64,000 nucleotides of DNA from Ensifer adhaerens. Lineage in GTDB: Bacteria > Pseudomonadota > Alphaproteobacteria > Rhizobiales > Rhizobiaceae. The notes beneath the pieces were generated by a model. It worked only from the letters and a program-made list of their open reading frames with translations, was not told where the DNA came from and ran no database searches. How positions within the stretch are numbered: the first letter of the stretch is position 1; every line of letters starts with the position of its first letter. Positions 26,943 to 35,089 of this stretch are shown piece by piece. Location: contig NZ_CP118612.1 of the NCBI RefSeq assembly GCF_028993555.1, forward strand, positions 496,001 through 560,000. The letters run 5' to 3'. Position numbers and translations under genes: made by a program.

Positions 26943-27243
26943 CGGGCATCCGCCTTCGGTGGGCCTGGGAAGTGCGAGCTCGCGCAACCGCGCGGATTTG
27001 AGACCAGCTTACGGTCATGGTTCTCGCATACGCCAATCAAGACACTGATCGCTGCCGGGTTCCGACCGCGCTCTCGTGCTGCCGTGCTTCCAAGCGACAT
27101 CGCGGCGGGTAAAGCCGATTGGTAAGTAGAAGTTATTTTATGATGCAAAAGGATAATTAATATTGACTTTATTGCATTGATGCCTGAAAAGGCGAGCCTT
27201 CGCACGAGATGTCGCGACTGATGGCAGCCTAGAGGGGGTAGCA
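26943..27243 (+). promoter_or_regulatory. upstream region of the glutamate mutase operon
   Basis: No gene. The stretch 27126-27180 is strikingly AT-rich. It contains TTAT-N11-ATAA (27138-27156), a form compatible with LysR-type boxes, and an ATGCAA/TTGCAT pair. A TTGACT at about 27164 may be a -35 hexamer. No conserved cobalamin-riboswitch sequence was seen, although the first enzyme needs B12. GAGGGGG lies 6 nt before the TTG start of the next gene. Confidence 0.4.
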
Positions 27244-27708
27244 TTGGAAACTAAATTCAGGGTCGTGTTGGGAGTAATCGGTGCGGACTGCCATGCAGTC
27301 GGGAACAAGATCATCAAAAGCGTGCTTGAGCCGCTTGGCATAGACGTCATCAATCTTGGCGTGATGGTGAGCCAGGACGAATTCATCGACGCTGCGATTG
27401 AGACGAACGCCGACGCGATCCTCGTTTCATCGATCTACGGACACGGCGAAATCGACTGTGTCGGTTTTCGTGGGCGTTGCGTCGAGCGAGGGCTTGAAGA
27501 CATCATTCTCTACGTCGGAGGAAACCTTGTCATCGGCAAGGTCGACTTCGAGGACGTCGAAAAGCTCTTCAAGAACATGGGCTTTGACCGGGTGTTTCCG
27601 CCGTCGGTTGATCTCGAAGAGGTCGCCAAACTTCTCAAGGCTGACATCGTCAAGCAGGCCGCCATTCGTGCGGAGGCGGACTTCCTCGAGGTTCGGCTTG
27701 CGGGATGA
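27244..27708 (+). CDS. glmS: glutamate mutase S (sigma) subunit, B12-binding
   Basis: A 154-residue cobalamin-binding subunit of methylaspartate mutase (EC 5.4.99.1). The DxHxxG motif that replaces the lower B12 ligand is D15-C-H17-A-V-G20, followed by the SxL-type segment ILVSSIYGHGEID and the YVGGNLVIG loop, all at family-typical positions. With the E subunit it converts L-glutamate to (2S,3S)-3-methylaspartate by a radical rearrangement. The start is TTG, supported by GAGGGGG at suitable spacing. It begins the operon and its stop overlaps the MutL start. Confidence 0.93.
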   Translation: METKFRVVLGVIGADCHAVGNKIIKSVLEPLGIDVINLGVMVSQDEFIDAAIETNADAILVSSIYGHGEIDCVGFRGRCVERGLEDIILYVGGNLVIGKVDFEDVEKLFKNMGFDRVFPPSVDLEEVAKLLKADIVKQAAIRAEADFLEVRLAG

Positions 27709-29108
27709 CCATCGTCTCGATTGACATCGGTTCGACCTGGACAAAGGGCGCGGCCTTCAGCCTCAGTTCCGACGGCACCCTTGCACTACTCAACCGGGCC
27801 AGCCATCCGACGACGGTGCACGATCTCTCCGAGGGCTTTAGCCGTGTTCTAGGCGGGCTGGTCGGACACGATGACGAGTTTGAACTGTTCTACTCGTCGT
27901 CGGCCAAGGGCGGGCTGGCAGTTGCGGCGGTCGGTCTCGTCCCCGAACTCACAAGCGAGATGGCCAAGATGACCGCTTGCTCGTCGGGCGCGAAAGTAAC
28001 GCAAACTTTTGCTTATGAATTGAGCGATGATGATGTTTCGTCGCTTATGCTGTCTGCTCCGGACATCATTCTTCTGACGGGCGGGTCGGACGGCGGCAAT
28101 TCTTTCTATCCGGTGCGGAATGCTGGGCGGATCGCCGGAGCCGATCTGGCTGCGGCGATCGTGTTTGCGGGCAACAGGAGCGCGAAGGATGCAGTCGCTC
28201 GTATCCTTCAGGGAAAGCATCTGGTTTGTACGGAAAACGTTTTGCCGGCGTTGGACAGCCCGAACCCTGAGCCTGCCCGGGCAGCCATCAGGGACATCTT
28301 CCTCACCCGGATTACATCGGGAAAGGGCCTGGACCGCATCGTCGCGGACACCGGTCGGGAACCTTGTCCCACGCCCTACGCACTCTACGAGTTCTGCCAA
28401 TCGTTGGCTGCCCATGCGCCGGAGCTCGGAGAATTCCTGCTCGTCGACATGGGCGGCGCGACGACCGACGTCTATTCGGTCCACAATCAGGCCCCGACGC
28501 CAGGCACCGTCCATCGCGGATTGCCGGAGCCGAGACTGAAGCGGTCTGTGGAGGGTGACCTCGGAATGCGCGTGTCGGCAATCACGGCCGCAGAGGCGGC
28601 CCGTGAAGCGCTGGGTTCTGTCGAATGCGCGATTTCGGACCTGGCGTCCTATGCGGCCAAAGTAAAAGCTGCACCAGAGCATCTTGCGGGCTCTGTGGAG
28701 GAGCAGCATTTCGACGAGTTGCTTGCCGGGATCAACGTGGCAACTTCCGTCATGCGTCATGTTGGTCGCGCCCATGAGGTGGCAACGGCCGACGGTGTCG
28801 TAACGGTGCAGACCGGGCGCGACCTTTCCTCCGTGAGAACCATCATCGGTACCGGTGGCTATCTCTCCCATACCAGAGAATTCTCGCCCGCCATTTGGCT
28901 CTCCCAAATCGGCGTCGACAGGCACGGCAAGCGGGTCCTTTCCCCGAGGTGCGAGCGGTATCTGCGCGATCCCATGAACATTTTGCCGCTTCTCGCCAAT
29001 GTCTCGCGTGGATTTCCAGGCGCTGCGGCGAGGGCGGCGGTCAACCTCCTGACACCCAACCAACCGTCGAAACCACCGCTAACTACGAAGGTTTTGCTAG
29101 CGCAATGA
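27705..29108 (+). CDS. glmL: glutamate mutase-associated MutL/GlmL protein
   Basis: A 467-residue ASKHA-fold protein of the MutL family coded between the S and E subunits, the classical mutS-mutL-mutE order. The N-terminal phosphate-binding loop IVSIDIGSTWTKGA and the LLVDMGGATTDVYSV second phosphate loop show an actin/Hsp70-like ATPase. It is thought to act as a chaperone or reactivating factor for the mutase; that role is not firmly proven for the family. It overlaps both neighbours by ATGA, indicating coupled translation. Confidence 0.9.
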   Translation: MTIVSIDIGSTWTKGAAFSLSSDGTLALLNRASHPTTVHDLSEGFSRVLGGLVGHDDEFELFYSSSAKGGLAVAAVGLVPELTSEMAKMTACSSGAKVTQTFAYELSDDDVSSLMLSAPDIILLTGGSDGGNSFYPVRNAGRIAGADLAAAIVFAGNRSAKDAVARILQGKHLVCTENVLPALDSPNPEPARAAIRDIFLTRITSGKGLDRIVADTGREPCPTPYALYEFCQSLAAHAPELGEFLLVDMGGATTDVYSVHNQAPTPGTVHRGLPEPRLKRSVEGDLGMRVSAITAAEAAREALGSVECAISDLASYAAKVKAAPEHLAGSVEEQHFDELLAGINVATSVMRHVGRAHEVATADGVVTVQTGRDLSSVRTIIGTGGYLSHTREFSPAIWLSQIGVDRHGKRVLSPRCERYLRDPMNILPLLANVSRGFPGAAARAAVNLLTPNQPSKPPLTTKVLLAQ

Positions 29109-30586
29109 GTGACACGTCTACGTTCGAACTGTCCGACAAGAAACTCGACCGGTCGCAGTATGCCCGAGACCGGGATGCCGTCCTGATTACCTGGCACACA
29201 GGGAGGGACGTCGACTTTTCCCGTGGTCTCGCGCGCCATAGGGAAATGCCAGATTCCAAGAAGTTTTCAGTCGCGCTCGCTCAAGCCTCGAAGGAACACC
29301 GGACCCTGCTTCAACCGCGCGCCGGGGTCGCGTTGCTTCGCGAGCACGTCCAACTCTTGAACGATCTCACACCCTACTGTGACGTCCTTCCCACCACTGT
29401 CGACGCCTATACCCGTCACAACCGATACGAAGAGGCCGAAAAGGGCATTGAGCGGTCGCGGGCCGCAGGCAAATCCCTGTTGAACGGCTTCCCACCGGTC
29501 AACCATGGGGTCGGCGGATGCGAGCGGCTCGTCGACAGTGTCACGAAGCCTATTCAGGTTCGCCATGGCACCCCCGACGCCCGGCTCATGGCCGAAATCA
29601 CCCTGGCAGCGGGTTTCTCGAGCTACGAGGGCGGTGGAATTTCCTACAACGTTCCGTATTCGAAGAACGTGCCGCTCGCGCGATCCATTCGGCATTGGCA
29701 ATATTGTGATCGGTTGGTTGGCCTCTACGAAGAAGAAGGCGTGAGGATCAACCGTGAACCCTTCGGGCCACTGACCGGGACGCTCGTCCCGCCGTTCGTC
29801 TCGCATACCGTTGCGATCCTGGAGGGTCTGCTGGCGCTGCAGCAGGGCGTCAAATGCATCACGCTGGGCTATGGTCAGGCGGGGAACCTCGCCCAGGACA
29901 TCGCCGCCATGCGCTCCCTCAGGAAGCTCGCGAACCATTATTTTTCGATGTTCGGCTTCGAGGATTTCGCGCTGTCGACCGTCTTCCATCAGTGGATGGG
30001 CGGCTTTCCGCAGGACGAGGCCAAAGCCTATTCTGTGATCGCACTGGGGGCGGCAGCCGCGAAGTTCGGCGGTGCCACCAAGATCATCGTCAAAACCCCA
30101 CACGAGGCGAGCGGTGTTCCAACCATGGAAGCCAACCGCGCAGGCCTCCAGGCCACCGAGCAGATGATCAATATGATCGGCGACCAAGGGTTTCTGGCGA
30201 CCGAGGAGATCGACCAGGAAATGGCGCTCATCGAGCGCGAGGTTCATGCCGTGATGGACCGGGTGATCCTGCTGGGACAGGGGAATCTGGCGAAAGGTGC
30301 TGTCCTGGCGTTCGAGGCGGGCGTCATCGACATTCCGTTCGCGCCGGCAAGCGTCAACGCGGGCCTCATGACACCCGTCAGAGACAACAACGGTGCGATC
30401 CGCGTCTTCGACCGCGGGAACATCCCGCTGCCCGACGACGTCGTTGCCCTGCACAGAGACAAGATCTCAGAGCGTGCGGCCGCTGAAGGCCGACCCGCGT
30501 CCTTCACGATGGTCGTCGACGACGTCCGTGCAATCTCCGCAAGCAAGCTGGTCGGTCGACCCAAGACCGTCGCGCCGTCGCTGTAA
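29105..30586 (+). CDS. glmE: glutamate mutase E (epsilon) catalytic subunit
   Basis: A 493-residue TIM-barrel catalytic subunit of methylaspartate mutase. Family segments include LLQPRAGVALLREHVQLLND, PIQVRHGTPDARLMAEITLA, GGISYNVPYSKNVPL (substrate-binding Arg/Tyr region), ITLGYGQAGNLAQDIAAMRS and KTPHEASGVPTMEANRAG. Together with the S subunit and adenosylcobalamin it rearranges glutamate to 3-methylaspartate. ATG 29105 overlaps the preceding stop. Genes for this enzyme are best known from glutamate-fermenting clostridia and are uncommon in aerobic rhizobia. Confidence 0.93.
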   Translation: MSDTSTFELSDKKLDRSQYARDRDAVLITWHTGRDVDFSRGLARHREMPDSKKFSVALAQASKEHRTLLQPRAGVALLREHVQLLNDLTPYCDVLPTTVDAYTRHNRYEEAEKGIERSRAAGKSLLNGFPPVNHGVGGCERLVDSVTKPIQVRHGTPDARLMAEITLAAGFSSYEGGGISYNVPYSKNVPLARSIRHWQYCDRLVGLYEEEGVRINREPFGPLTGTLVPPFVSHTVAILEGLLALQQGVKCITLGYGQAGNLAQDIAAMRSLRKLANHYFSMFGFEDFALSTVFHQWMGGFPQDEAKAYSVIALGAAAAKFGGATKIIVKTPHEASGVPTMEANRAGLQATEQMINMIGDQGFLATEEIDQEMALIEREVHAVMDRVILLGQGNLAKGAVLAFEAGVIDIPFAPASVNAGLMTPVRDNNGAIRVFDRGNIPLPDDVVALHRDKISERAAAEGRPASFTMVVDDVRAISASKLVGRPKTVAPSL

Positions 30587-30609
30587 GCGTTCCGACCAAG
30601 AGGACAAAA

Positions 30610-31872
30610 ATGAAAATCACGAATGTTGAGTTCAGTGCCGGCGTTTCCTCGTTCTACTTCGACGATCAGGCGGCGATCAAAAGCGGCGCGGGCATGGACG
30701 GTTTCATCTATGTGGGCTCAGCGACCACGCCGGGGTTCGACGCGATCCGGCAGTCGGGTGAAGCGATCTCCGTCCTCATCGAACTCGAGAACGGTCAGTG
30801 GGCGGAAGGTGATTGCGCGGCGGTGCAGTATTCAGGTGCTGGCGGTCGTGATCCGTTGTTTACCGCGGACCGTTACATTCCCTGGATGCGCTCTGTCCTG
30901 CGCCCGCTCCTGATAGGTCGCGACGTCACGAAGTTCGCGGAAAACGCACGCTTGATCGATGAGCTTACGGAAGATGGCCGGCAGATTCACACGGCGATCC
31001 GCTACGGCCTGTCGCAGGCGTTGCTGGATGCGACCGCGAAAGCGACCAACCGACTGAAGGTCGAAGTCGTCTGCGATGAGTACGGATTGCCGATCGATGC
31101 TTCGCCGTTGAAGCTCTTCGGCCAGAGTGGCGATGATCGCTACAACGCGGTCGACAAAATGATCATGAAGCGCGTCGATGCCCTTCCGCACGGCCTGATC
31201 AACAATGTCTCGACCAAGCTTGGCGAAAACGGCGGCCGGCTCCAGGAGTACGTCACCTGGCTGACACAACGGATCAAGAAGCTTCGCGGCAGTGCTGCTT
31301 ATCAGCCCACGATCCACATCGACGTGTACGGGACCATCGGGCTGATCTTCCAGAATGATCCCGTCGCGATCGCGCGCTACCTGCGAGAACTGGAAGAACG
31401 CGCCGGCCAGTTCCCGCTTTACATCGAGGGGCCTGTCGACGTCGGCAACAAGCAGGATCAGATCGCGCTGCTCGGCGCGATCAAACGCCAGCTACGCGAC
31501 ATCGGCAGCGAAGTTCGGATCGTCGCCGACGAGTGGTGCAATACCTATCAGGACATCGCCGATTTCGTCGATGCCCAATGCTGCGACATGGTGCAGATCA
31601 AGACTCCCGATCTCGGCAGCATCCACAACGCCATCGAAGCGGTTCTCTACTGCCATTCTCACGGGGTCGAAGCTTACCTTGGCGGCACCTGCAACGAGAC
31701 GGATGTTTCCGCACGCGCTTGCCTCCACATCGCCCAGGCAACCCGGCCCCAGCGCGTGTTGATCAAGCCCGGCATGGGCTTCGATGAGGGGTTGACGATC
31801 GTCGCTAACGAGATGCGCCGCAACCAGACCATCCTCCAAGCCAAGCACGCGACTGCGGGAGTGGCACAATGA
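30610..31872 (+). CDS. mal: methylaspartate ammonia-lyase
   Basis: A 420-residue enolase-superfamily enzyme (EC 4.3.1.2) that removes ammonia from 3-methylaspartate to give mesaconate. The catalytic and metal residues fall at the same numbers as in the well-studied Citrobacter/Clostridium enzymes: His194, Lys331 (QIK331TPDLGS), Asp238 (HIDVYG), Glu273 (YIEGP) and Asp307 (VADEWCN). It lies 23 bp after the mutase E gene and its stop overlaps the CoA-transferase start. Intact catalytic residues make the function nearly certain. Confidence 0.95.
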   Translation: MKITNVEFSAGVSSFYFDDQAAIKSGAGMDGFIYVGSATTPGFDAIRQSGEAISVLIELENGQWAEGDCAAVQYSGAGGRDPLFTADRYIPWMRSVLRPLLIGRDVTKFAENARLIDELTEDGRQIHTAIRYGLSQALLDATAKATNRLKVEVVCDEYGLPIDASPLKLFGQSGDDRYNAVDKMIMKRVDALPHGLINNVSTKLGENGGRLQEYVTWLTQRIKKLRGSAAYQPTIHIDVYGTIGLIFQNDPVAIARYLRELEERAGQFPLYIEGPVDVGNKQDQIALLGAIKRQLRDIGSEVRIVADEWCNTYQDIADFVDAQCCDMVQIKTPDLGSIHNAIEAVLYCHSHGVEAYLGGTCNETDVSARACLHIAQATRPQRVLIKPGMGFDEGLTIVANEMRRNQTILQAKHATAGVAQ

Positions 31873-33044
31873 CCATCGATATGCACGACGTCGTTCACCC
31901 CACGCCCTATTCAGGCCTTCTTGTCGTCTCGATCGAGCAGGCAGTGGCTGCACCCCTGTGCTCCTGCCACTTCGCGGAAGGCGGCGCTAGGGTCATCAAG
32001 ATCGAACGCCCGGAGGGCGACTTCGCACGCAAGTACGACAAGGCGGTGAAAGGGGAATCGTCCTATTTCGTCTGGGCGAACCACGGCAAGGAGTCGCTCT
32101 GCCTCGACATCAAGGACAAGGCGGATGCCGAGCTGTTGCACGAACTGCTTTCTCGCGCGGATATCTTCATCCAGAACCTGGCACCGGGAGCGAGCGCCCG
32201 CGCCGGGTTTGACAGTGCCGAGCTGCGGCGACGCTATCCTCGCCTGATCACCTGCGACATCAGCGGATATGGCGAGACGGGTTCCTATCGCGACATGAAG
32301 GCGTACGACTTCCTTGTTCAATGCGAAAGCGGCCTCGTGGCGGTCAATGGAGCGCCCGGCGCTCCAGGAAGGATCGGAGTCTCGGTATGCGATATCGGGG
32401 CGAGCATGAATGCGGTCATCGGCATCCAGCAGGCTCTGTATCTTCGATCAAGAACAGGCAACGGCAGCGGGGTAAAGGTTTCGCTGTTCGACACGGCGGC
32501 CGATTGGATGACGGTTCCGCTTATGCACACGGTCTACGCAGGCAAGGCTCCTGAGCCAGTCGGGCTCAAGCACCCTTCGATCGCACCCTACGGTGGCTTT
32601 AACACCTCAGACGATCACGTCCTTGCCATCTCGATCCAGAACGAGCGGGAATGGGCGCGCTTGTGCGCAGTGGTGTTGGGTGACGGAGCGATCGCGACGG
32701 ACGCGCGGTTCAAGGATGCAGCCTGCCGCGTTCAGAACCGTCAGGAACTCGACGCACTCGTTGCTGAAGTCTTTGCCAAATCCACCCGCTCAGAACTGGA
32801 AGCCAGGCTCCGTGATGCCGGCATTGCATATGGCGGAGTGAATTCCGTCGAGACCTTCTCGAAACACCCGCAATTGCGTCGACGCACGGTGACCCTGGAG
32901 AGCGGTGAGCGTGCCGAACTCGCGGGGTCCCCGATCCAGTATTCCTACGAGGATCCGAGCGCGCCCCTCGGACGAATTCCAAGGGTGGGGGAACATACGG
33001 CAGCCATTCGGAGCGAGTTCGCGCGGATGCCTCAAGATGCATAG
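31869..33044 (+). CDS. family III (CaiB/BaiF) CoA-transferase, probable citramalate/mesaconate CoA-transferase
   Basis: A 391-residue formyl-CoA-transferase-like protein with the catalytic Asp at 175 (SVCD175IGASMNAVIG), GYGETGSY and NHGKESLCLDIKDK. In this operon the natural acceptor would be (S)-citramalate, with succinyl-CoA or acetyl-CoA as donor, giving citramalyl-CoA for the lyase coded next. Mesaconate is an alternative acceptor, but no mesaconyl-CoA hydratase gene is seen. It overlaps the ammonia-lyase by ATGA and the lyase by 8 bp, so the four enzymes are translationally linked. Confidence 0.9.
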   Translation: MTIDMHDVVHPTPYSGLLVVSIEQAVAAPLCSCHFAEGGARVIKIERPEGDFARKYDKAVKGESSYFVWANHGKESLCLDIKDKADAELLHELLSRADIFIQNLAPGASARAGFDSAELRRRYPRLITCDISGYGETGSYRDMKAYDFLVQCESGLVAVNGAPGAPGRIGVSVCDIGASMNAVIGIQQALYLRSRTGNGSGVKVSLFDTAADWMTVPLMHTVYAGKAPEPVGLKHPSIAPYGGFNTSDDHVLAISIQNEREWARLCAVVLGDGAIATDARFKDAACRVQNRQELDALVAEVFAKSTRSELEARLRDAGIAYGGVNSVETFSKHPQLRRRTVTLESGERAELAGSPIQYSYEDPSAPLGRIPRVGEHTAAIRSEFARMPQDA

Positions 33045-33921
33045 AACACGTGACATCCCCAGATGGCGATCAATGCTGTTCATACCCGCGCACGAGGAGC
33101 GCTTCGTCGCGAAGGCTCATTTGCGTGGTGCCGAGGCCATCATCCTCGATCTTGAGGACAGCGTTCCTCCTGCAGCCAAGGATCTGGCGAGGTCATCCCT
33201 GCGCTCGGCCGCAGCTCGCCTGAAGGAGCACGGGCTTGCCGTCCTCGTTCGCGTGAACCGCGGTCTCGCGAACTGCGTTGCTGACATAGAAGCGGCTGTG
33301 TTTGCCGGCATAGACGCAGTAATGTTGCCAAAGGTGAACGGGCCCGAACACGTTGCGCTCATCGACGAGTTCATTGGCGAGACAGAGGTTTCTGCAAGCC
33401 TCGGACACGGCGTCGTAGGCCTACTTCCTATTATCGAAACGCCCGGAGCTCTCGCTGTCGCGAGCCAAATCGCCTCGGTCTCGCCGCGCGTCGTCGGCCT
33501 GGCATTGGGCACCGAGGACTTCAGTGCCGCTTGCGGGTTCGAGCCGACCTTTCAAAACTTGTTTGGACCCAGCCAGCAGCTCATTTTCGGCAGCCGGTCC
33601 CATCATGTGCCTGCGTACGGCCTGCCGGGCAGCATCGCGAACATAGCTAACGCCGAAGAGTTCCGGCACTCCGTCCTTCAGGCAAAGGAGATGGGGTTTA
33701 ACGGCGTGCTTTGCGTCCACCCGGCCCAAGTTGCCGCGGTCAACGACGTATACCGCCCCACCGAACCAGAGCTGGCCCACGCCAGGCGCATCGTAGCCGC
33801 CTTCGAAGAAGCTACGAGACTGGGGAGAGGGGCGGTCGCCGTGGACGGATCGATGATCGATCTTCCCGTTGTCATGCGCGCAAAAGCTCTTTTGGAAGGT
33901 TTCCGAAGAAATCACGCATGA
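33037..33921 (+). CDS. HpcH/HpaI (CitE-like) CoA-ester lyase, probable citramalyl-CoA lyase
   Basis: A 294-residue TIM-barrel lyase of the citrate-lyase-beta/malyl-CoA-lyase family. Landmarks are RSMLFIPAHEERF, AIILDLEDSVPP (metal Glu/Asp), VLVRVNRG, VMLPKVNG, LLPIIETPGAL (Glu), LALGTEDFSAACG and CVHPAQV. In this pathway it would cleave citramalyl-CoA to pyruvate and acetyl-CoA. Malyl-CoA or beta-methylmalyl-CoA cleavage is possible for the family. ATG 33037 overlaps the transferase end; the 3' end overlaps the convergent LysR gene by 50 bp. Confidence 0.88.
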   Translation: MHRTRDIPRWRSMLFIPAHEERFVAKAHLRGAEAIILDLEDSVPPAAKDLARSSLRSAAARLKEHGLAVLVRVNRGLANCVADIEAAVFAGIDAVMLPKVNGPEHVALIDEFIGETEVSASLGHGVVGLLPIIETPGALAVASQIASVSPRVVGLALGTEDFSAACGFEPTFQNLFGPSQQLIFGSRSHHVPAYGLPGSIANIANAEEFRHSVLQAKEMGFNGVLCVHPAQVAAVNDVYRPTEPELAHARRIVAAFEEATRLGRGAVAVDGSMIDLPVVMRAKALLEGFRRNHA

Positions 33922-34828
33922 AAGCCGGGCCTTCGTTGACGACGAAGCCTCTGAAAGCCTCGGCTCCAGAACGCAGGGGCTTGCCCTTGAGATTGACCGT
34001 GAACCACTCCCGCATCGCGGGCATGTCCTCAGCCGGCAGAATTCGAAGTTTCTGCGCCTGACATTCGAGGGCGATCGTATGGGCGGAGATGAAGGCCAAC
34101 CCCATGTCAGCCATCACCGCCTGCTTGATGTTCTCGTTGCTGTCCATCACGAGGTAGAGGGGCGGGAGCGATACCGAGTGACTGGTAAAGTAGTAGTCAT
34201 GGATCATCCTCGTTCCGGACCCTGGCTCGCGCGCGAGGAACTTGAAGGTTGCCAACTCGTGCCTCGAGACGTGCTTCTTCCCGGCTAACGGATGCTCGGG
34301 GTGAGCGATAAGAACGTAAGGATGGGATGCAAACGGTACCGCATCAACGTCGATCGATTGAGGCGGGCGTCCCATCAACGCCAAATCGACGCTTCCTTCT
34401 TGCAGCAACTCAATAACGGTTTCCCGGTTCGCGATCGTGGTTTCGATCTGGATGTCGGGGTGCGTGCGGCTGAACTGCCGAAGGAGATGTGGGCCGAAGT
34501 TTCGCGAGGTTGTGACCATCGCTACCCGAACAAGGTGATCCAGCTTGCCCTGCAGGCCGTCGATGACATTGCACGCCTCGTGCAAAGCCTGTGTCATACG
34601 CTCCGCGTAAGGAACCAGCGCGGTCGCCGCCGCAGTCAGTTGGATGGACCGACCATCGCGGTCAAAGAGTGGCGCATCGAGGAACTCGGAAAGGCGGCTC
34701 ATCTGCATGGAGACAGCCGGCGGCGTGAGGTTCAGCTGCGTCGCGGCGGCTACGAAACTGCGGTGTTCGACTACCGCGAGAAAAATCTGCAGCTGGCGGA
34801 GCGTTATTTTCTCAAAGGCGTCAGACAT
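33872..34828 (-). CDS. LysR-family regulator of the methylaspartate genes (CbbR-like)
   Basis: A 318-residue LTTR with the HTH KITLRQLQIFLAVVEHRSFV, AATQLNLTPPAVSMQMSRLS and a substrate-binding domain (HLVRVAMVTTSRNFGPHLL), most like the CbbR/CysB-type group. It lies between the lyase and the fumarase gene, is divergent from the latter, and an inverted repeat CTTATCT/AGATAAG sits in the shared intergenic region. Its coinducer may be mesaconate, methylaspartate or glutamate (inference). ATG 34828 is chosen at the conserved domain; ATG 34855 is an alternative and neither has a strong ribosome-binding site. Confidence 0.88.
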   Translation of the reverse strand: MSDAFEKITLRQLQIFLAVVEHRSFVAAATQLNLTPPAVSMQMSRLSEFLDAPLFDRDGRSIQLTAAATALVPYAERMTQALHEACNVIDGLQGKLDHLVRVAMVTTSRNFGPHLLRQFSRTHPDIQIETTIANRETVIELLQEGSVDLALMGRPPQSIDVDAVPFASHPYVLIAHPEHPLAGKKHVSRHELATFKFLAREPGSGTRMIHDYYFTSHSVSLPPLYLVMDSNENIKQAVMADMGLAFISAHTIALECQAQKLRILPAEDMPAMREWFTVNLKGKPLRSGAEAFRGFVVNEGPAFMRDFFGNLPKELLRA

Positions 34829-35007
34829 ACTTTTGTAATCGCTCTCGGGCTTCATATACGTTGAACGCAAGCAACCGCTTTGCGCCCTCCGCATTCACAA
34901 GCCCCATTGATCATTTTATGTGACTCCGCACAAGGTAGCCTCGCGGTCCCGACGCTCGTCAACCGCAGCGGGCGTTGAATGGTCCTTCGCACATATAATC
35001 ACAATTT

Positions 35008-35033
35008 CTTATCTAAATGTATTTAAAGATAAG
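35008..35033. promoter_or_regulatory. inverted repeat CTTATCT-N12-AGATAAG upstream of the fumarase/mesaconase gene
   Basis: Perfect 7-bp arms at 35008-35014 and 35027-35033 enclose an AT-rich 12-bp spacer, 57 bp before the fumarase start and 175 bp before the LysR start. The TTA...TAA ends fit the T-N11-A-type boxes of LysR regulators, though the spacing differs from the classical one. Binding by the adjacent LysR protein is inferred. Confidence 0.55.
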
Positions 35034-35089
35034 CGTTATTATGACATACCCTTCGACGCCGCGGCATCTTCGTCGCCCTGGAGGGTCCC

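Noticed and set aside
26943..27243. Cobalamin riboswitch before the B12-dependent mutase
   Set aside because: The region was read for the conserved B12-box and adjoining helices and nothing convincing was found; a covariance search would settle it.
29267..30454. 395-codon minus-strand frame opposite glutamate mutase E
   Set aside because: Shadow frame; the plus strand encodes a recognisable enzyme with conserved motifs.
31869..33921. Haloarchaeal methylaspartate cycle (mesaconyl-CoA hydration to beta-methylmalyl-CoA)
   Set aside because: It would need a mesaconyl-CoA hydratase, which is not in the cluster; a mesaconase-type fumarase is present instead, favouring the citramalate branch.
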